This document shows, piece after piece, positions 18,673-25,909 of a stretch of 39,370 nucleotides of DNA. The DNA is from JAKORR01 sp964608495. GTDB taxonomy: Bacteria; Armatimonadota; Zipacnadia; Zipacnadales; FEN-943. The first letter of the stretch is position 1, and every line of letters begins with the position of its first letter. Where the stretch lies: the NCBI GenBank assembly GCA_964608495.1, contig CAZSOQ010000014.1, positions 1-39,370 of the forward strand. The letters run 5' to 3'. The notes beneath the pieces are model-generated. The model worked only from the letters and a program-made list of their open reading frames with translations, did no database searches and was not told the DNA's origin. A program made the translations under genes and the position numbers.

Positions 18673-19707
18673 ATGAGCCAAGCTGGCAGGGCCGTCGCAG
18701 CGCCGGGGATCGCCGCCGTCGTGCTGGCCGCCGGGGCCGGGAAGCGGATGCAGGACGAGAGCCGGGCCAAGGTCTGCCACGAGGTGGCGCCCGGCGTGAC
18801 CGCCATCAGCTTCCTGCTGGGGGAGCTGGCCAAGGCGGGCGTTAACCTCGTCTCGGTGGTCGTGGGGGTGAGGGCCGAGGAGGTGCGGGCCGAGGTGGCG
18901 CCGCGCTTCCCCTCAGCCATCTTTGCCCACCAGGCCGAGCAGCTCGGCACGGGCCACGCCACCCGCTGCGGCGCCCAGCCGCTGCTGGCCGCGGGCGCGG
19001 CCGAGACGCTCCTGGTGGCCATGGGCGACAAGATGACGACGGCGCGGGTGCTGAGGCGCCTCATCCGCCGCCACCGGGAGGCCGGCGCCGACCTCACCTT
19101 CGCCGCCAGTCCCTGCGCGGGCAGAGGCGAGCAGGGCCGCGTGGTGGTGGACGAGGACGCCAGGCCGCTGGCGATCGTCGAGACGCCGGACCTGGTGGCC
19201 GCGCGGGCCTGGGGGGCCCTCGAGGCTGCCCTGGGCGAGCGGGACCCTCTGCCGTCCGGGCGGGTGACGGAGATCCTCGAGGCGGCGCTGCCCGCCTCGG
19301 GGAAGGTGCCACCGGTGCTACGGGGGCTGCTGGAAGCGGCCAGCGTCGAGGCCACGCTTTCGTCGCGCCGGGCCCGCGAGCTGGCACCGGGCGCGCGGGC
19401 GACCGTGGCCCTGCCAGGTCGCGACGCCGACCCCGACTGGGTCGAAGAGCACGCGCCGCTGGTCAACGAGGCGCTGTACGCCTTCTCCCCGCGGGGGCTG
19501 CGCTTCGCTCTCGAGCGCATGTCACCCGACAACGCGCAGGGCGAGATCTACCTGCCGGACGCCGTGGCGGAGCTGCGGGCCCGGCCGGAGGAGTTCACGG
19601 TCGCGGTGTGCGAGGTGGACCCCAGCGAGATTGCCACCTTCAACACGCGCGAGCAGCTCGAGGAGGTGCGCGCGTCGGTGGCGAGGTGGATGGGCGAAGG
19701 CGGCTAG
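18673..19707 (+). CDS. Stand-alone GlmU-like sugar-1-phosphate nucleotidyltransferase
   Basis: This 344-residue protein matches the N-terminal uridylyltransferase domain of GlmU: LAAGAGKRM at 18-26 with Lys33, LGTGHA at 91-96 (uridine-binding region), a GD dipeptide at 118-119 and NAQGEIYLPD near the C-terminus, closely like the GlmU NAQGEYYLxD block. GlmU normally continues into a left-handed beta-helix acetyltransferase; none is encoded here, so this should be a single-activity pyrophosphorylase. The GDxP motif reads MGDKMT, a change beside the metal-binding Asp that could alter substrate or metal use. It probably makes a UDP-sugar (UDP-GlcNAc-like) in the cytosol. The ATG at 18673 follows AGGGAAGA. 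It is divergent from the F5/8C gene and 190 nt upstream of the phosphofructokinase. Confidence 0.85.
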   Translation: MSQAGRAVAAPGIAAVVLAAGAGKRMQDESRAKVCHEVAPGVTAISFLLGELAKAGVNLVSVVVGVRAEEVRAEVAPRFPSAIFAHQAEQLGTGHATRCGAQPLLAAGAAETLLVAMGDKMTTARVLRRLIRRHREAGADLTFAASPCAGRGEQGRVVVDEDARPLAIVETPDLVAARAWGALEAALGERDPLPSGRVTEILEAALPASGKVPPVLRGLLEAASVEATLSSRRARELAPGARATVALPGRDADPDWVEEHAPLVNEALYAFSPRGLRFALERMSPDNAQGEIYLPDAVAELRARPEEFTVAVCEVDPSEIATFNTREQLEEVRASVARWMGEGG

Positions 19708-19835
19708 CGGCAGGTCGGGGCGCGATGGTCCGGTCGCGCTGGGGCACCAGCGGCCCCAGCCCTCGCAGGCAGGACACCACCTCGAGGCCGCTACCCCAGG
19801 CTCCGGGGGTCGAGTCGCCGCCCCCCAGGGGGGTG

Positions 19836-19844
19836 TGCTATAAT
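19836..19844 (+). promoter_or_regulatory. Extended -10 promoter of the PPi-phosphofructokinase gene
   Basis: TGCTATAAT is a perfect extended -10 (TGn plus TATAAT at 19839-19844), 53 nt upstream of the start codon. There is no recognisable -35; that region is occupied by a perfect dyad of six C, one A and six G (19821-19833), which could be an operator or simply GC background. The same GTGCTATAATC string occurs in front of the ribokinase gene. Confidence 0.6.
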
Positions 19845-19897
19845 CCGGCGCCAACCCGAGGAAGGGGCAAGCTGTAAACCTGACTGGAGGGATAGAG

Positions 19898-21133
19898 ATG
19901 TCACTAAAGGGCAACGCGCTCATCGGGCAGTCGGGGGGGCCCAGCTCGGTCATCAACGCGAGCGTGGTGGGCGCTGTGACCGCTGCCCGCGACTGCGCGG
20001 AGATCGAGACCTTCTACGGGGCCCTCAACGGAGTCGCCGGCCTCCTGAGCGAGCGGATGATTGACCTGTTCCGCGAGGACCCCGAGGTGATGGAGGCGAT
20101 CGCCAGGACGCCCTCGGCGGCGCTGGGCACCTGCCGGCTGAAGCCCAACGACCAGGACCTGGGGAGGGTGCTCGAGGTCTGCCGGGCCCACAACATCCGC
20201 TACTTCTTCTACATCGGGGGCAACGACTCCCAGCTCGCGTGCCACAGGATCTCGGAGCTGGCCAAGCAGGGCGACTGGGAGATGCGCATCATCGGCGTGC
20301 CCAAGACCATTGACAACGACCTGCTGATCACCGACAACTGCCCGGGGTTCGGCAGCGCGGCGCGGTACGCCGCGGCGGCCGTGCAGTTCGTGGGCAGGGA
20401 CGCGGAGGCCTTCGGCAACATCGAGGTAGTGGAGATCATGGGCCGGAACGCCGGATGGATCACGGGCGCCACCCAGGTGGGGCGGCGCGAGGAGATTGAC
20501 CCGCCCCACTGCGTGTACGTGCCGGAGTTCCAGGTGGACCCCGAGGACTTCCTGGCGGACACCAAGGCCGCCTTCGACGCCCACGGCTTCCTCGTCGTCG
20601 CCGTCTCCGAGGGCTTTGCCTTCTCCGAGGCGGAGATCGAGACCGTGGGCGAGAAGGTGGACGAGTTCGGCCACAGGCGTTTGGGCGGCGTGGCCCAGGC
20701 CCTGGCCGACATGCTCGAGGAGGAGATCGGCGTCCGCGCCCGCTTCGACCGGCTGGGCAACCTGCAGCGCTGCATGGTCTACTGCCGCTCCGCGGTGGAC
20801 TGGCAAGAGGCCTACGCCGTCGGCCAGAACGCCGTGGAGCGGGCCGTGAACGGCGAGACCGACGTGATGATCACCATCCAGCGCAAGAGCAGTGACCCCT
20901 TCGTCTTCGAGTGCGAGACCACGTCGCTGGCGAGCGTGGCGGACGAGGTCAAGACGGTGCCGCGCGACTGGATCAATGAGCGGGGCAATGGGATCACCCA
21001 GCAGTTCGTGGACTACACGCTGCCGCTCATGCAGGGCGAGACGGAGCCGGTGCCCATGGGCCTGCCCGCCTACCCGCGCCTGCAGAAGCACCCGGTGACG
21101 GCGCAGTTGCCGGCCTACGAGCGTAGGAAGTAG
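19898..21133 (+). CDS. pfp: Pyrophosphate-dependent 6-phosphofructokinase
   Basis: This 411-residue protein belongs to the phosphofructokinase family that converts fructose 6-phosphate to fructose 1,6-bisphosphate. Two positions mark phosphoryl-donor choice. Asp110 in GGNDS replaces the glycine of the ATP enzymes' GGDGS, and Lys136 in PKTIDND replaces the glycine of PGTIDND. Both are the forms known for PPi-dependent enzymes. The catalytic Asp139/Asp141 and the substrate-binding MGRNAGW (181-187) are intact. PPi use makes the step reversible, so one enzyme can serve glycolysis and gluconeogenesis. The ATG at 19898 follows GGAGGGA with good spacing. Transcription probably starts at the extended -10 upstream and stops at the hairpin at 21167-21200. 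Confidence 0.95.
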   Translation: MSLKGNALIGQSGGPSSVINASVVGAVTAARDCAEIETFYGALNGVAGLLSERMIDLFREDPEVMEAIARTPSAALGTCRLKPNDQDLGRVLEVCRAHNIRYFFYIGGNDSQLACHRISELAKQGDWEMRIIGVPKTIDNDLLITDNCPGFGSAARYAAAAVQFVGRDAEAFGNIEVVEIMGRNAGWITGATQVGRREEIDPPHCVYVPEFQVDPEDFLADTKAAFDAHGFLVVAVSEGFAFSEAEIETVGEKVDEFGHRRLGGVAQALADMLEEEIGVRARFDRLGNLQRCMVYCRSAVDWQEAYAVGQNAVERAVNGETDVMITIQRKSSDPFVFECETTSLASVADEVKTVPRDWINERGNGITQQFVDYTLPLMQGETEPVPMGLPAYPRLQKHPVTAQLPAYERRK

Positions 21134-21166
21134 CGGCTGGGACACCGGAGCTTGAGCGAAGAGAAG

Positions 21167-21200
21167 ACGGGGCTCCCAAGGGGGGCCCCGTCGTGCTTTT
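21167..21200. terminator. Rho-independent terminator shared by pfp and rbsK (probably bidirectional)
   Basis: An 11-bp stem (21167-21177 with 21181-21191, one G-U pair) closes a 3-nt loop and is followed rightward by CGTGCTTTT. It lies 33 nt after the pfp stop. Leftward the stem is followed by the pyrimidine-rich CTTCTCTTCGC, so it could also end ribokinase transcripts arriving from the right. Confidence 0.8.
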
Positions 21201-21253
21201 CACAGCGCGCCGTGCGGGAGGCCGTCCCGCCAGCGATGGTCCCCGCGGCCGTC

Positions 21254-22204
21254 TCACCGCATGGGCGACAGCATCTTGCGCTTGCCACGGCGGGAGACGA
21301 AGCCCTCGACCCTGGCGCGGTCGGGCATGCTGGACTGGGCGCCGACCTTGCTGCAGGCGATGGCGCCGGCGGCCGAGGCCAGGATCACGGCGTCGTCGAA
21401 GTCCTGTCCCTCGGCGATGGCGACGCCCAGGGCCGCGGCGAAGGCATCCCCCGCGCCCGTACTGTCCACGGCCTGGATCTCGTAGGCCTTCACCCGCCGG
21501 CCGCCGTCGTCATCGAAGATCACGCAGCCCCGCGAGCCGAGCTTGACCACGACGCGGCGCACGCCCAGGGCGTGGATGGCCTCCGCCGCCGCGAAGGCGC
21601 TGCCGATGTTGTCCACCTGGACCCCGGACATGGCCGAGGCCTCGCTCTGGTTCGGGGTGACGATGGTCGCGTAGCGCCACAGGCGGGGCATGTGTCCGCG
21701 CAGGGGAGTCGGATCGAGCAGCACGGGCACGTCGCGGTCGGCGCCTATCTGGACGACACGGTCCACGCTCTCGAGGGGGATTCCCATCTGGACGAGGATC
21801 AGATTGAGCTCTTCGATGCCGGCGAAGGCCTCCTCGATGCCGGCGGGAGTGAGCTGCAGGTTGGCGCCCAGGGCGGAAAGGATGGCGTTTTCGCCGCTGG
21901 GCAGGACCATGACGAAGGCGCTGCCGGTGGGCTTGGACTGGTCCACACTGACCTGGTCCGTGGTGATGCCCTCGCGCTCGAGGTTCTGGCGCAGCAGAGC
22001 GCCGAAGGGATCGCGGCCCACGCGGCCGACCATGATGACCTCGGCCCCGAGGCGGGCGGCGGCCACGGCCTGGTTGGCGCCCTTGCCCCCTGCCTGAAGC
22101 TGCAGGTCCTCGGCCACCAGATTCTCGCCCGGCGCCGGCGGCCGAGCCGTGGGCAGGAGGAAGTCAACGTTTATGTTGCCGGCAACAACAACCCTGGCGG
22201 GCAT
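21254..22204 (-). CDS. rbsK: Ribokinase
   Basis: The start is ATG 22204, with GGAGGG six nt upstream and a TATAAT about 40 nt upstream; the 43-residue in-frame extension would run through that promoter and a terminator, so I reject it. The 316-residue product has the ribokinase hallmarks: GNINVDF near the N-terminus, GGKGANQAVAAARLGA (the first PfkB signature in its ribokinase form), NQSEA, and DSTGAGDAFAAAL near the C-terminus with the catalytic Asp in the anion hole. It phosphorylates ribose or a similar pentose or nucleoside-derived sugar in the cytosol. No ribose transporter or rbs regulator is nearby, so it probably salvages ribose. It is convergent with pfp across a shared terminator. 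Confidence 0.92.
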   Translation of the reverse strand: MPARVVVAGNINVDFLLPTARPPAPGENLVAEDLQLQAGGKGANQAVAAARLGAEVIMVGRVGRDPFGALLRQNLEREGITTDQVSVDQSKPTGSAFVMVLPSGENAILSALGANLQLTPAGIEEAFAGIEELNLILVQMGIPLESVDRVVQIGADRDVPVLLDPTPLRGHMPRLWRYATIVTPNQSEASAMSGVQVDNIGSAFAAAEAIHALGVRRVVVKLGSRGCVIFDDDGGRRVKAYEIQAVDSTGAGDAFAAALGVAIAEGQDFDDAVILASAAGAIACSKVGAQSSMPDRARVEGFVSRRGKRKMLSPMR

Positions 22205-22244
22205 TACCGACCCTCCAGACCTGGAGCCCTGCGTAGCGAAGCCG

Positions 22245-22253
22245 ATTATAGCA
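22245..22253 (-). promoter_or_regulatory. rbsK: Extended -10 promoter of ribokinase
   Basis: On the minus strand TGC-TATAAT reads across 22253-22245, about 40 nt before the start codon. It is a perfect extended -10 with no convincing -35, and the 11-nt string GTGCTATAATC is identical to the one before pfp. Confidence 0.6.
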
Positions 22254-22287
22254 CGGCCCACCTCGGGACGTGCAGAGACACGGGATC

Positions 22288-22328
22288 GCCGCAAGAAGCA
22301 ACGGCGCGGGACGAGCCCGCGCCGTTGC
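22288..22328 (-). terminator. Terminator of the YjbH-like gene
   Basis: A perfect 13-bp stem (22298-22310 with 22316-22328) encloses a 5-nt loop. On the minus strand it is followed by TTCTTGC, a short pyrimidine tail. It lies about 30 nt after the YjbH-like stop codon and upstream of the ribokinase promoter, so it separates the two leftward units. Confidence 0.72.
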
Positions 22329-22358
22329 GTCAATCCTCGGCCCGCCAGCCGGCAGGGG

Positions 22359-23144
22359 CTAGCGAGAGTAGGTCAGGGAGCTTCCCAGCACGGGCCGGTT
22401 GAGGTCCGTCAGCCCGAACAAGCCGACCAGGTTCCAGCGCCGATCCTCAAAGCGCGACGCCCAGCTATGCGCCACGCCGGCGTTGACATTGAACCCGTCG
22501 TACTCGGCGAAGGCCGTGAACTTGTCGTGGAAGGGCCAGCAGATGCCGCCGAAGGGTCGGCTGTTGAAGCGCCCGCCACCCCAGCCGAGAGTCACGAACA
22601 CAAAGTCGTCGTCGGTCCCGAGCCGTCCGGTGGCCACGCCGTAAAAGCTCTGCGATCCGCCGGGATGGCCTATGGCCCGGTCGCGCTGATCGGCGGAGTC
22701 CTGGACGCCCACGGCAAAAGCGGGCTTGTCCCAGTCATCGGGCCGGAGCTGGACCTGGAAGTTCCACGCGGCCTCGCTCTCCTTGGACGTGGGCATGAAG
22801 GCGACGTAGAAGCCGTGCTCGGGCTTGCCCAGGCCCATGGCTAGCAGACCCGTGCCGTTGACCTCCGCACCCTCGGTGTCGAGGGTCGGATGCCAGGTGT
22901 CGAGGGCGCCCGCCCAGTAGCCGCCGACGAAGTTGCCCGAGCAAGGCGTATAGGCCACGGGCACGTTCATCTGGATGGCTCCATCGAAGCCCACGCGCCC
23001 GTCGGGGGTCACACCGAAGCCGCCGCCCGGCAGCGCAGACATGTAGCGGAACTCGAAGAACTCACGGAACTCCTTGGGCGCGGCCAGGCCGACAGAGGCC
23101 ACAAGCACCACCGCGGCGCTCGATGCGAGTACCCACGCGCGCAT
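22359..23144 (-). CDS. YjbH-like outer-membrane / exopolysaccharide-associated protein
   Basis: The start is ATG 23144: AGGAGGG sits 6 nt upstream and a signal peptide follows (MRAWVLASSAAVVLVASVGLAA). The 261-residue protein is rich in alternating aromatic and glycine-containing strands (YGVATGRLG, FVFVTLGWGGGRFN, FTAFAEYDGFNVNAGVA) and ends in VLGSSLTYSR, as expected of a short beta-barrel. The FAVGVQD, FVTLGWG and AEYDG blocks resemble the YjbH/YmcA-like family, which in Enterobacteria accompanies exopolysaccharide genes. It would sit in the outer membrane, which implies a diderm cell. It lies 47 nt downstream of an unknown gene and is followed by its own terminator. Confidence 0.65.
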   Translation of the reverse strand: MRAWVLASSAAVVLVASVGLAAPKEFREFFEFRYMSALPGGGFGVTPDGRVGFDGAIQMNVPVAYTPCSGNFVGGYWAGALDTWHPTLDTEGAEVNGTGLLAMGLGKPEHGFYVAFMPTSKESEAAWNFQVQLRPDDWDKPAFAVGVQDSADQRDRAIGHPGGSQSFYGVATGRLGTDDDFVFVTLGWGGGRFNSRPFGGICWPFHDKFTAFAEYDGFNVNAGVAHSWASRFEDRRWNLVGLFGLTDLNRPVLGSSLTYSR

Positions 23145-23191
23145 GAAGATCCCTCCTGGGCCGCCATTATGCACTACCCGGCGGCCTCGTG

Positions 23192-24166
23192 TCACTCCTC
23201 ACCGGGCGGGTAGTCCGCCTCGAGGGCCCGGGCCAGATCATGCTTGGCCGACAAGTCCCGCTCGGCCGCCTCCGACAGCAAGGCAGCCCAACCGGCACGC
23301 CACCCCGGGTCGGCCAAGGCCCGGACAACGTCTGGATGATGCACTGGCGGGTGGCGGGAGTCAAGGAGCTCGGCCAGGTCCGACAGCCCGGCCGCGGCGC
23401 GGGCAAGCCAGTCGGCGCTGACCTCATCGCCCTCCGCCGAGAGTTCCGCCAGCCAGGAAGCGGCCGCCCCCCTCGCGTCCAGCAGGACCTCGTAGACGAA
23501 CTCGTGGGCCGCCACGACCGCGGTCAGGGCCTCGCCTGCCGCGTCGGGCCAGGCGTCCAGCGCGCCCAGCCAGTGCCGCCAGGCCCCCGCGCCCTCGTCG
23601 CCGTCGGCTCCCTCCCACGCGTCCAGGCAGCGCCAGAGCAGGGCGGGCACGCTCGACGCGCCCGACCCCGGCTCGTGGGGACCGAGCAGAACGAGCAGAT
23701 CGGAGCGCGGCGCCAGGGAGTGCAGTCGCCCGGCACAGTCCAGGATGGTCCACAGGCCGTCGGGGAGCAGCCCCGTCACGATCCCGGCCCGCCACGGCGC
23801 CTCCGGGAAGCACCCCTGGGCCACGGCCGGGCGCCCGGCCGTGAGCTCCTCGGCGAGCTCCGGCGGGGGCAAGGTCGGGGACGACACTACCTGGGCCCGC
23901 GGGAAGCCCAGGTCCGCGAGCGCGCCGCGCAGGAGCCGGTCACGCCCGGAGGAGGCATCGGCATGGGAGAAGCCGCCGGCGCCGACCCGGAGCATGAAGG
24001 CCGCGCCGCTGAGCCCCATCAGGTCGGCATAGGGGGCCTCGGCGCCCGCGGCCCCGGCCGCCGAAGCCACGGCGGCAATGAGCTCGTGGGGCGCCCCAGA
24101 GACCTTCGGGAGCGACCCCAGCACGGGCCGGCCTGGTTTGTTCCCATCCAATCTGAGCCGCCGCAT
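23192..24166 (-). CDS. Conserved-looking protein of unknown function (BtrH/C39-like N-terminus?)
   Basis: This 324-residue protein has no signal peptide or membrane span and is Ala/Leu-rich, probably cytosolic. GAGGTG lies 7 nt before the ATG at 24166. Its first ~50 residues (LGSLPKVSG, then YADLMGLSGAAFML) recall the N-terminal block of BtrH-like and C39-like cysteine-hydrolase relatives, but I see no clear Cys in the expected place, so the resemblance may only be structural. The middle has ILDCAGRLHSL and LVLLGP strands; the C-terminal half is helical with many Trp, Asp and Ala residues. It probably shares a transcript with the downstream YjbH-like gene, 47 nt away. I do not assign a function. 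Confidence 0.7.
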   Translation of the reverse strand: MRRLRLDGNKPGRPVLGSLPKVSGAPHELIAAVASAAGAAGAEAPYADLMGLSGAAFMLRVGAGGFSHADASSGRDRLLRGALADLGFPRAQVVSSPTLPPPELAEELTAGRPAVAQGCFPEAPWRAGIVTGLLPDGLWTILDCAGRLHSLAPRSDLLVLLGPHEPGSGASSVPALLWRCLDAWEGADGDEGAGAWRHWLGALDAWPDAAGEALTAVVAAHEFVYEVLLDARGAAASWLAELSAEGDEVSADWLARAAAGLSDLAELLDSRHPPVHHPDVVRALADPGWRAGWAALLSEAAERDLSAKHDLARALEADYPPGEE

Positions 24167-24437
24167 TCCCTAACACCTCAGACTAGAGGAGTAGGCTACC
24201 ACACGGGCGCGTGGGCCGCAAAGCCGGACCCGCCGGTGATTCGATAGGCCGGCGGCATAAAGGTGGCGCCGGCCGAGTCGGACGCGCGACACCGCGGGCT
24301 GCCGCCGGCCCGCTACCCCGGTCCGGTGCCGGGCCGGCGCGGGCCGACCTTGCCAAGGCGAACCGGCCTGGCGATAATACCTGGCACCGGGTGACGGGCG
24401 GTCGCTTCAAGGGAAGGCGGGTAGGAGGGCATGACCC
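24167..24437. other. Divergent intergenic region
   Basis: This 271-nt gap separates the unknown leftward gene from the flavin reductase. Its right part holds a good sigma-70-type promoter for the reductase (24350-24378). I found no convincing promoter for the leftward gene; the most AT-rich sequence near its start is TAGTCTGAG on the minus strand. No RNA gene is apparent. Confidence 0.4.
24350..24378 (+). promoter_or_regulatory. Sigma-70-type promoter of the flavin reductase gene
   Basis: TTGCCA (24350-24355) and GATAAT (24373-24378) are separated by exactly 17 nt; each hexamer matches five of six consensus bases. It is the best two-box promoter in the window and lies 59 nt before the start codon. 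Confidence 0.65.
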
Positions 24438-25001
24438 ATGGCCAAGGCAGAAGTCGGGTGGCAGAAGTACCTCGTCGAGGCCCTCGAGGGCCTCGACAGC
24501 GGCGGTCTTCTCCTCAGTTCGCTGGATGATGGCGGCCGGGCCAACGCGATGACGATCGGCTGGGCCTCCTTCGGGGTGATGTGGGGACGGCCGACGGCGG
24601 TCGTGCTGGTCCGGCCGTCGCGGTACACCTTCGGCTGCATCGAGGCCACCGGGGACTTCGCGGTGAGCGTTCCCTACCCGGAAATGGCCGACGCGGTGAA
24701 GTTCTGCGGCACCAAGTCGGGCAGGAACGTGGACAAGTTCGCCGAGTGCGGGTTCACAGCGCTCAACGTGGACGGGGTGCGGTCGCCCGGGATCGCGGAG
24801 TGCGGGCTGGTCTTCTTCTGCCGCGTGCTGCACAGGAACGATGTGCTGCCCCCCGAGCTGGACAGAGACGTGCAGACCACCTGCTACCCTTCCGGTGACT
24901 ACCATCGCTTCTACCACGGCGAGATATCAGTCGTCCTGGCGGACCAGGACTTCGTCTCCAGGCGCCTCCAGGCGGACCGTCAGGCGGACAGGAGGGCCTG
25001 A
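24438..25001 (+). CDS. Flavin reductase family protein (FMN-binding split barrel)
   Basis: I choose ATG 24438 over ATG 24431, which is in another frame; AGGAGGG at 24423-24429 gives 8-nt spacing. The 187-residue protein matches flavin reductase-like split-barrel proteins: NAMTIGWASFGVMWGRP in the N-terminal third (FMN-contact strand), VLVRPSRYT, the FAVSVPY strand and KFCGTKSGRNVDKF. The family binds FMN and reduces it or transfers electrons; some members act with a partner oxygenase or ferredoxin, but none adjoins this gene. The C-terminus ends in a short QADRQADRR repeat. Its last 22 nt overlap the 3' end of the convergent PfkB kinase gene. Confidence 0.85.
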   Translation: MAKAEVGWQKYLVEALEGLDSGGLLLSSLDDGGRANAMTIGWASFGVMWGRPTAVVLVRPSRYTFGCIEATGDFAVSVPYPEMADAVKFCGTKSGRNVDKFAECGFTALNVDGVRSPGIAECGLVFFCRVLHRNDVLPPELDRDVQTTCYPSGDYHRFYHGEISVVLADQDFVSRRLQADRQADRRA

Positions 25002-25906
25002 AGCGCCTCCGGGCTCAGGGCCGAGGGGTCGTTGCCCTTGACCGTCGCCATCAGGGCCCCGCAGGCATTGCCCGACCGCAGACAGTCGTCCAGGTCGGCG
25101 CCTCGCAGTCGCGCGTGAAGAAACCCGGCGTTGAAGGCGTCGCCGCAGGCCGTGGTGTCCACGACCCGCACCTTGTGCCCCGCCTGGCGGTGCAGGTCAC
25201 GGCCGTCGTGCGCGCAGGCTCCCTCGGGCCCGAGCTTGACGACCACCAGGGGGCAGACCGCCGCCAGATGGGCCGCCGCCTCCTCCGGGTCACCCCGCCC
25301 CGTGATCGCCGTGGCCTCCACCTCGTTGGGCAGGAAGACGTCGGTCTCGGCCAGAGCCGGGCGAAGCCCCCCGTCCCACTGCTCGGAGGGGTCGTAGCCC
25401 GCGTCCAGGGAAGTGGACAGGCCCAGGGCGTGAGCCCGCGCGAAGAGCGCTGGTACATCGGGCCGCAGGCGCGACTGCAGGAAGTAGCTGCCCACGTGCA
25501 GGTGGCGGGCCGAGGCCAGCAGATCGTCGGGCACGTGGTCGCCGCGGAGGCAGTCTATGGTGCCCAGGGCGGTGACGAAGGCGCGGTCGGCAGCGCCCGA
25601 GAGGGCCACCGTCAGCCCCGTGGGGCAGTCCGGGGCCCGCCGAACGTGCTCGGTAGCCACCGACATGCGCTCCAGCTCGCCGCGCAGGAAGCTGCCGAAG
25701 TCATCCTCGCCCACCCAGGACACCAGCGCCACGCGCAGGCCCAGCGCGGACCCCACACAGGCGAAGTTGGCCGTGGACCCGCCCAGGCGCAAGTCCATGC
25801 TCCGCGCGAGGACCTCGGTACCCCAGTCGGGGATTCGCGGCAGGCCGGCGAGGATGAGGTCAACGTTGACTTCACCGAGGGCGAGGAGATCGAGTTCCCG
25901 CGACAT
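24980..25906 (-). CDS. PfkB-family carbohydrate kinase
   Basis: This 308-residue protein shows both PfkB features: LGEVNVDLIL at the start, LRLGGSTANFACVGSALG as the first signature region, and DTTACGDAFNAGFL at about 250 with the catalytic Asp and anion-hole glycine. PNEVEATAITG is the usual ATP-side block. The substrate is a sugar or nucleoside; it differs clearly from the ribokinase at 21-22 kb (GGSTAN rather than GGKGAN) and is closer to fructokinase, adenosine-kinase or 2-keto-3-deoxygluconate-kinase type proteins. It begins three nt after the debranching enzyme's stop with no strong ribosome binding site, so it is probably translationally coupled. The pairing suggests phosphorylation of a sugar released from glycogen-like material. 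Confidence 0.87.
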   Translation of the reverse strand: MSRELDLLALGEVNVDLILAGLPRIPDWGTEVLARSMDLRLGGSTANFACVGSALGLRVALVSWVGEDDFGSFLRGELERMSVATEHVRRAPDCPTGLTVALSGAADRAFVTALGTIDCLRGDHVPDDLLASARHLHVGSYFLQSRLRPDVPALFARAHALGLSTSLDAGYDPSEQWDGGLRPALAETDVFLPNEVEATAITGRGDPEEAAAHLAAVCPLVVVKLGPEGACAHDGRDLHRQAGHKVRVVDTTACGDAFNAGFLHARLRGADLDDCLRSGNACGALMATVKGNDPSALSPEALQALLSA

Positions 25907-25909
25907 GGG

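Noticed and set aside
22205..22333. A 43-residue N-terminal extension of ribokinase.
   Set aside because: It would include the promoter -10 and part of the upstream terminator, and ribokinases start at the GNINVDF region.
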